A stretch of DNA of 64,000 nucleotides, from NCBI GenBank assembly GCA_021772615.1, contig JAJFLQ010000029.1, forward strand, positions 36,696-100,695, read 5' to 3'. The stretch's first letter is position 1. Each line of letters begins with the position of its first letter. The notes under the pieces were generated by a model. The model made no database searches. It was not told where the DNA came from and saw nothing but the letters and a program-made list of their open reading frames with translations. This document shows positions 41,736 through 50,700 of this stretch, in pieces. The position numbers were made by a program, and so were the translations under genes. This DNA comes from Verrucomicrobiota bacterium. GTDB lineage: Bacteria > Verrucomicrobiota > Lentisphaeria > JABSQK01 > JAJFLO01.

Positions 41736-41744
41736 AACAATACT

Positions 41745-44700
41745 ATGACGCAGAAATACAAAGTGATACCATTATTGGCAGCAGCGCTTTTCCTTGGTTG
41801 CCTGCTCGTTTACCTCGTTGACCGTAATGCCAATCAGAATCAGCAACCGGCGCACGAGACGCGTGACGCCACAATTCCGGACGACGAGATGACGGCGGAT
41901 GAAGCTGGCGAACGTCGCGAACGTCCCGATAACGATACCATTGACGAGACGTCGGCGGCATCCGCGGCGGTTGGGCATCGACCGGCAGCGACCATTGACG
42001 TCGCGCCTGTTGAGACGACCGTAAATGACGAAGACGACCAGGTTGATGAAGATGATGTCGCGCCCGACGAACCCGTCGTCTTTTACCATAAAAACGGGCA
42101 GAGATCGCTCGAATTCACGGTGGGTGACGGAGCGAATACCGGCCGGGTCCGGACCTGGCATGAGAATGGTCTGCCCGCCGCCGTTGTGGAGATGCGCGAC
42201 GGGCGGCGCCACGGACTCTCTCGTTCATGGCATCGCAATGGTGAGCCCGCCGGCGAGTCGAACTATGTCAACGGAGAGAAAGACGGTGAATCGGTCACAC
42301 GGCTTGAGGATGGCGGCATTTGGGAAATCGCCCACTACGCTGCGGGCGTGCGCGACGGCGAACAACGGCTGTACGGCGGCGGAGACGAATCGGGCTCCAT
42401 CCATTACCAGGCGGGAAAGCGCCTGACGCCGACAGATTCCACAAACGTCATCATCCGCGAGCGTACAACGGCGAGCGCTGACGACGCCGGTTCGGCTGCC
42501 GCGGCGCCGGCGGACGACGACACCGAATTGGCGATCATGGCGGAGGTAAACGACGGCGCAGGCGCGGAAGTGCGAGATTCCAGGCAAGCGGACACGACTT
42601 TCGCCCCGGAAATCAAGGCGGGAAAAACCGGGAAGACGGCCGGCGACGCGGGCGCACGGGCACAGGCTCTAATGATCGCTCCGCTGAACAGCGGCGATGT
42701 TAATGGCAAGACGCTGCTGGACGATGCTTTCGAGCTTCAATACTCGCGCCTGCAATATGATTCGGTTACGGGCAACGTGTCGATCACCGCGACCTTGATC
42801 AATGTCTCACTGGACGCCATATCGTCGCCGTTTTATTTCGGCTTTGAAAACATGACGCATGCCGGCGTAATCGTCGCCGACAGCTATCACGATACTGCTC
42901 TTGAGGTCGGTCCGTTCATTCGGGTTGACAAATCAGTACTGCCGGGCGAAAGCGTAGACATCGAACTGGAATTCCGCAATACCGGATTGGCGCGATTCAC
43001 GTTCGAACCGTCGTTGTACGCAGTAAGCATCTCGGTAACGATTGATGCCCCGGCAGACCTGTCACTGACGAATCAGACCAATGTCGTCGTTGCCGGATCG
43101 ATTACGTCCAATGTTGCGGTGGTAACGGTGAACGGGACGCCGGGCGTGATCGAAGGCTCGGAATACAGCGCGAGCGTACCCGTTACCGAAGGTGAGAACT
43201 CGATCGCAGTGACGGCGCTCGGCATCAGCGGCGGCGTTGTGAGCGGACGGGTCGATGTGACCCGCGACACCGTGCCGCCGGTGATCAGCATCGCCGGCGT
43301 TGAAGACGGGTTGGTCACGAATCAGGCCGTCACGCCGCTCGTGGACATTGACGATGACACCGTCATTGAATCGGCAATCGAGCTGAATGACGAACCCTTC
43401 CAGTCCGGCACGCCCGTGACGACCGACGGCGCCTACACCCTGAGCGTATCGGCAACGGACCCGGCTGGGAACACGGCGTCCGAAGTGATCGCCTTCGCAC
43501 TCGATAAGTCGGCGCCGGTCGTGACGGTGACGAGCCCGGCGCCGGACACCGACTACAGCGCGCTGGCGGTGTTCATCGAAGGAATAGTGGCTGACCCGAA
43601 TTTCGATCAGTTGCTGGTCAACGGTGAGGAGACACCGGTCGACAACGGGACGTTTCGCCGGCGCGTGCCGCTGCTGCACGAGGGAACGAATGCCGTATCG
43701 ATCACGGCGCTTGACATTTTTTCGCACCGTTCGGACGTCGATCTTCATATCGTACGCGACACGATCGGGCCACAGCTTACCATCACCTCGCCCGGCGACC
43801 AGACCACGCTGAATTCAAGTTCGGTCACGGTGACCGGAACGGTCGACGACACTGCCGTCGCGGTCGAAATCAATGGTATACCGGCGGAAATGTCCGGGCT
43901 TCAATTCAGCGGCACGGCGCCGCTGAACACGGACAATGCCGAGATCCGTGCGATCGCCGTGGATGCGGCGGGCAATACGACCGTCGCCAAAGTGACGGTG
44001 CGCTCGGACCGGACGCCGCCGCTCCTGCGTGTGGATTTGCCGCCGGACGGCTACCTGACCGCGTCACCGGTTGTGACCGTATCCGGCATGGTCGACGACC
44101 CGGCAGCGGAGGTGACGCTGAACGGCGAGGCGCTGGTGCGAGACGGCGCCGGGGCATTCACCGGCACGGTCACACTGGACGAGGGCGAACATTCCCTGGT
44201 TATCGAAGCACGGGATCCGGCGGGGAATGTCAGTTCGGTCGCGCGCACCGTGGTCGTTGACGCTACGCCGCCGGTGATCGTGATCACCAACCCGCCGAAC
44301 GGCGACCGCACCGGCTCGGACACAATCGACGTTCGCGGCCACGTCGATGACACCAACGCCATCATCTCGATCAACGGTCGATCCGTGGCGAATAATGAGG
44401 GAAATTTCGTGCATACGCTTGATTTGCCCGACAACTCAGGCGAGGTCGACGTCAACGTGAGGGCCACAGACCCTGCCGGCAACACGACGCTGGCCGCCGT
44501 CACGATCGCCCGCGATAGCTCGCCGCCGGTGATTGCCATCCTCTCGCCGGACGCGGACGCCGTGATCGGCGCCGATGTGATCGATGTGCTCGGCAGCACC
44601 GACGACGGCACGGCAACGATCCATGTGAACGGCGCAGCCGCCACCGTCACGGGCAATCGATTCGCAGCTCCGGCCATCGCCCTCGTGGAAGGGACGAATA

Positions 44701-47700
44701 CCATTACCGTCACCGCCGTCGACGACCTCGACAACACGTCGGAGCCGGTTTCGATCACCGTCGTATCCGACACCGAGCCGCCCGCCGAGCCCGAACTGAC
44801 CGATGCGCCCGGCATCGTCAACGGCGGCAGCGTCACACTGACCGGCATCACCGAGGCGAACGCAACGGTCACCGTAAACGGCGGGGCGTCGCCCCTGACA
44901 ACGGCTGCGGATCCGGCGGGCGCCTTCACCGCGACGGTTCTGCTGGCGCCGGATCAATCGAATACCCTCAGAATCACAGCCACGGACCGTGCGGGCAACG
45001 CGAGTTTGCCGGTGCATCATCATGTGGTCTCCGATACCCGCGATCCGGTTGTTGTCATGCATTATCCTGTTGCCGGCGACGTTGTCACGCAGCCCGCTTT
45101 ACCGGTGGTCGGACTGATCGAAGGCAACGAGCTGATTGATGCCATACTGGTGAACGAGCAAGCGGTCACGATGAACGGCGACCGGACGTTTTTCACGCTG
45201 CTGCTCCTGGACAACGGGGCACAGACCGTTGACGTTCTGGTCCGGGACGCGGCCGGCAATACGACCGAGACCGAGACAGACATCGTTGTCGACACGGTCG
45301 AGCCCGATCAGGACCCGCCGCTGATCGTGCTCGTATCGCCCTCCCCCAATGCCGCCGTACCGACTGCGACATTTGATATCATCGCGGTGATTGTCGACCA
45401 GTCCGCGATCGAAACGGTCACCATCAATGGCGTCGACATGGACGCATCGACGGTCCTTGCGGACAACGTTTTGGCGCTTGCCGTCACGGCAGATGAGAAC
45501 GGCGACTTCACGATAGCCGCCGCCGATGTGCACGGTCATGCGACCGTATCGACCTTCCGCGTCACCGTCGACCCGGATGCGCCGACGCCGCCAATGATCG
45601 AATTGGTGCAGCCCGGCACGATCGTGAATGATCCCACCGTCACCATTTACGCCCGCGGCGAACCGGGAACACGCTTTGTCATCGAGGGCGGCCTGGCGGA
45701 AACCAGCGGCGATGTGCCGGACACCGGCGTCTTCATCGGTGAGACGCCGCTGGCTGAAAACCAGGTTAACGACCTTCAGGTTTTCCTTGTCGACGCCGTG
45801 GGCAACACGTCCGCCCCCGCGACGGTCTCGGTGCGGCACGACGGCATCCCGCCGGCCGTCGTCGATACCGTGCCGCCGTCGGGCGCCGTCGGTGTGCTTG
45901 CGGACACGGCGATTCTGATCGAGTTCGATGAGGCCGTGGATGCGGAGACACTGACGGATATCGCCATCGCGTCGACAAGCCGGGGCGACATCGATTGGGC
46001 GCTCGCCCCGTGCGATCCCTGCGTCCAAATCTCCCTGACGCCCACCGTGCCGTTCGACGATTCTGATGAGATTACGGTTACCGTGCCGGCAACCGTTACC
46101 GATGTCGCCGGCAACCCGTTGACGCAAAGTCATACGTGGCAGTTCCAGACAATCGACACGACCGCGCCGACGGCGCCCAGTTTCGATGGATTCACGGAAT
46201 TGCCCAATCAGAGCCTGGGTGCGCCGAAGCCGAAACCAATCCGGTCGCTCGACGCATCGCCGGCATTTGCAACACGAACGAAAGAGAACCCGCTGATTCT
46301 GACCGGGTCGGCGGAACCGCTCGGTACGCTTCGGATTACCATCGACGATCAGACGATCGAGGAAGCTATCGCCCACGACGGACGATTTTCGGTGTCGCTC
46401 ACGCTCACGGAGAATACGGAAAATCAGATCAGCGCCGTCGTAACGGATCCGGCCGGCAACCCGTCGCCGGCGATCGTGCTGTCGGTGACTCACGACAATG
46501 TCGCACCGCTTGTTATTGCTTCCGACCCCGCCGACGGCGCCGTGGATGTTTCGCTGGACGCCACGTTATCGATCACGTTCAACGAAGCCGTCGACGAGGC
46601 AACGATCGACGACGCGGTACGGCTCGGCGCGAGCGGTGATTTCATTGGCGTTACGACGACGCCGTGTGCAGCTTGCGGATCCCACGTCTACACGATCGTG
46701 CCGGACCGGGCGTTGTCGGGCGACACGACCTACGTCCTTTCGATCTCGACGGATCTCCGCGACCTCGCCGGCAATGCACTCGCCGATCCTGTAACGGTCA
46801 CGTTTCAGAGTCGCGATGTTGTCGCCCCGGCAGCGCCGCTGATCAATAGCCCGGCCGCGACCGTAACCACCAACGACGCGGACATCACGCTCGAGGGGTT
46901 TGCCGAGCCCGGCTCGACAGTGACGGTGCACGGCGCGGCAGAGGATCTGGTTTTCGACGTGGATTCCACCGGCCTGTTCTCGGTCATCGTACCGCTGAAC
47001 GAGAACTCGCTGAATACGTTCACGCTGACCGCAACCGATGCGAAGGGCAACTCATCGCCGCACGGTGGTCCGGTCCGGGTCCGTCACGACAATGTACCGC
47101 CCGAGGTCGTGCTGACGGTCCCGGAAGAAGGCGGCACGATTTCAACGACGCGATCGATTTTTATCGAGTTCAGCGAACCCGTCGCCCGGGAATCCGTGAC
47201 CGACGCGGAAGCGATCGAGGTGCTCGATCGGAGAAACGACGCGATCGCCGGCCGTTTCGGGTTCTCGTCGAGCGCCAGGTCCGTGACGTTCTTCCCGACG
47301 GCGAATCTCGTGACGGGCGAGTCCTACGGGCTTGTCATCGACACCGCGGTGACCGATCTCGCCGGAAATCATCTGGAGTCGATTGTAACCGTCAACTTCA
47401 ATGCCATCGACCTCGATGACACCGTCGATCGCCCCGATGCTCCGGTGTTTTCACCCCGGCCGCCGGCCGAGACCTTCGAGGCCGGTCTCACACTGACAGG
47501 GACGGCCGAACCGAGCGCCGTCCTCCATGTCCTCGGCGGCAAACAGAATGTGCAAACCACGGTCGAGGACGACGGAGAATTTGCCATCGCCGCGCCGCTG
47601 GTTCCGGACCACGACAACCAGCTGATTGCTTATGTCGTCAACGACACGACTGTGGGCAAGGCGGCGCGGTTCACGGTGCGGCAGCAATCGCGCCTGCCTG

Positions 47701-50700
47701 GTATCCGCATTATCTCACCCCGCCCTGATACGGAATACCACGGCGCCTCGATCACCGTGCTCGGCATCATCGACCGCGCCGAGGACGTGGAGTCCGTACT
47801 CGTGAACGGTGAGGTTCCCGGACGGTTCCAGGACTATTTCGCGCTGCAGATCGTGTGCGATGAGCCCGGGGCGCAAGCGGTCCATGTCGAGGCGTTGTTC
47901 GCCGACGGCAGCGAACGGACGGACACCGTGTCGTTTTTCTGGCAGCCGCAGCCGGAAGGCGACGACGTCTTCGCGCCGGTGGTGGCGATCGCGTTTCCGG
48001 AGAACGGGGCCACGGTGAATCGGCGGTATCTGGAGGTAATGGGAACGGTGGAGGAAGGCGACGCGCTGTCCAGTGTGATGCTTGACGGAGCGCACGCACA
48101 CATGATGATCGGGAACATCTTCATGATCATGGCCGAGCTGCAGCCGGATGCACCGAACGACCTGGAAGTGACGGCAACCGACAAAACGGGATTGGCCGGG
48201 TCCGATACCGTCACGGTGTTCGTAGACGACACGGCACCGCCCCAACCACAGGTCGATGAACTTCCCCAACTCACCAGTGACCGGGTGATTGCCGTCAGCG
48301 GCACGGCGGAACCCGGCGCGACCGTGATCATCGCAGGCGGCGCAACCACGGTGCGCGGCAGCGCCGGCGGCAACGGCCGTTACACCATCGCCGTGCCGCT
48401 GGTACCGAACGGCGGCAATACCCTCACCATCGTGTCGGAAGACGAGGCGGGCAACCGATCCGAGCCGCGCAACGTGTCGATCGCGCACGACGACACGCCG
48501 CCGCGGGTGGTGCGGACGCATCCGGCGTCGGATGCATTCGGCGTCGCAGTGGATGCCTCGATATCGGCGACGTTTTCGGAACGCATCAATCCGGACTCGC
48601 TGACCATCGGCGGCTCGGTGACCCTGACCGACGGCAGCGGCATGCCGATCGAAGCAACCCTGATCCTGTCGACCGACCGGACGACGCTGACGATCGTGCC
48701 CGCGTTCAAGCTGCAGCGCGGCGACACCGTAACGGTAGCGCTCGGACGCGGGATTGCGGATGCGAACGGATTCACACTGCCGGAGACATACGTATTCTCA
48801 TTTCGCACGGCCCTGTATCTGACGACCGTGTCCGGTGTGGTTGTGGATCCCAATCTACAGCCGGTTGCCGGCGTGACGGTCGGGATCGCGGACAGCGGCG
48901 TCTCCCAGGTGACCGGCACATTCGGAACGTTTATCCTTGACGAGGCGCCGCTCGGCGAGCAGATCCTGTTCGTCGATCCCACGGGACTCGACGATGCGGA
49001 TTCCAGCACCGGGTCAACGGTAACGGAACAATACCCGTACCTCGAATTTCGGCTGAACATTATCGAAGATACCGACAATACGCTGGGCCGCCCGATCTTT
49101 CTGACGCCTGCGGATTTCTCCACCGCAACGGCGATAGTCGCTGACGGCGCGGTCATCGACTTCGCCGGCGACGCCGACGACCTCGAGGGATTCTCGCTGA
49201 GCTATGACGCCGGCAGCGCCCGGTTCGACAACGGTTCTTCGATTGGCGCCGTCACGGCAACGCGCATCCTTCCGGAATTTATCCCGGACCGTCTGCCGGG
49301 CGGAGCGATCCCGCATTTCCTCGTGGATATCGCGCCGATCCGCGACGCCGGGATGTCTGAGTCGAGCGCCCATGAATTGACATTTTCGCCCGCAGCCTCG
49401 TTGACGTTCCCGAACGTTTACGGTCTTGCAGCGGGCGAGCTTGTACGGGTGTTTCATTTCCAATACGGCGTCCACAATCTCATCGAGCTTGGCGAGTATC
49501 CCGTCGACGGCGACGACTTGATTCGCACCGGACCGATCCTCGAAAGCAGCGGTTTTGTGGGCATCGTGCCGGCCGATCCCGCGATCGACCTGACGCGGTC
49601 GTATCTCCATGGACGCGTGGTCGGGCCGGACGGGAGCGGGATCCCCGGCGTGATGGTCAATGCGATCGCCGGCGACACCCTCGCGGTGACCGGCGAAGAC
49701 GGCGAATACACCATCCCCATGCCGGATGTGCGTATCTTCACGATTGAGACGTACGCAATGGTACGAACCAATCTCGGCGCCGGCGACGACGGGTCGCCGA
49801 CACTCGTGTTCAAGTCGCCGCCGACCGAACTGAACCCTTCCGGGATCACCGAGATACCGGATATCGTGGTTGACACCTTTTTTCTTGGCGGCAGCATCCG
49901 GTTCATCAATGACAACGGTCGCAAGCTGCCCCGGGCTGGGCTGGCCTTCGGCAACGGTCTCCTGGCGTCGCTTGATGACCGGACCGCCCGCAATGTCGAA
50001 GTCCTGGTGCTGCGCCGGCTCGACGATGCGGGAGATGGGACGCTGCGCTGGGACTCGACGCCGTACGCGCGGACCCGCAGCACCCTTGCCGCGTTGGAAA
50101 CAGGCTATGACGCGGCGTTTTCCGTACCAATTGTTGCGGCGATGACCGGCAGCGACGACCCGACCGTCACGGACAGCAGCGCCCCGCAATCGGTCGCGCC
50201 GAAGCCGGGCGATGTCCTGAAGCTCGTCGCGTTTGACCAGACATCCGGATTCTACGGGGAAACCGAGTTGGTCATCCCGCCGTTGTCCGCTCAGGATGAT
50301 CCCGACGGCGACGGGGGAGATGCGGGGGCGACGCTCGATGTCCTGGCCAATATCGACCTTCACCCGCCCCGGGTCACGCTCGACATCAACCGTGTCTTCT
50401 TTATCGACGGCGTGCGTCGACGCGCCAATGTTCCGGCGAACGGCATCATCCTGACCGACGACGAATTTGTCGAGATCAAAGCCCGCTGGACAACCCCCGA
50501 GCACGTCCCGCTGCGATTGAGCGGCATCGATCTGCACGGCAGACTGCAGATCAACTCGATCGGCTACCAGGACGATGTGTACTTCAACGTGCTCGGCGGC
50601 GAGCAATCCTATATCATCGAAATCCGCGAAGCGTTGTTCCCTCAGCGGCTTCAGGTGCTGCAACGCGATACCGAAGTCGGGACGGAAACGATCGTTTTCG

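Noticed and set aside
49014..50663. 549-codon open frame on the minus strand
   Set aside because: It is antisense to a clear carboxypeptidase-regulatory-like region of gene 3; the translated sequence has no recognisable fold.
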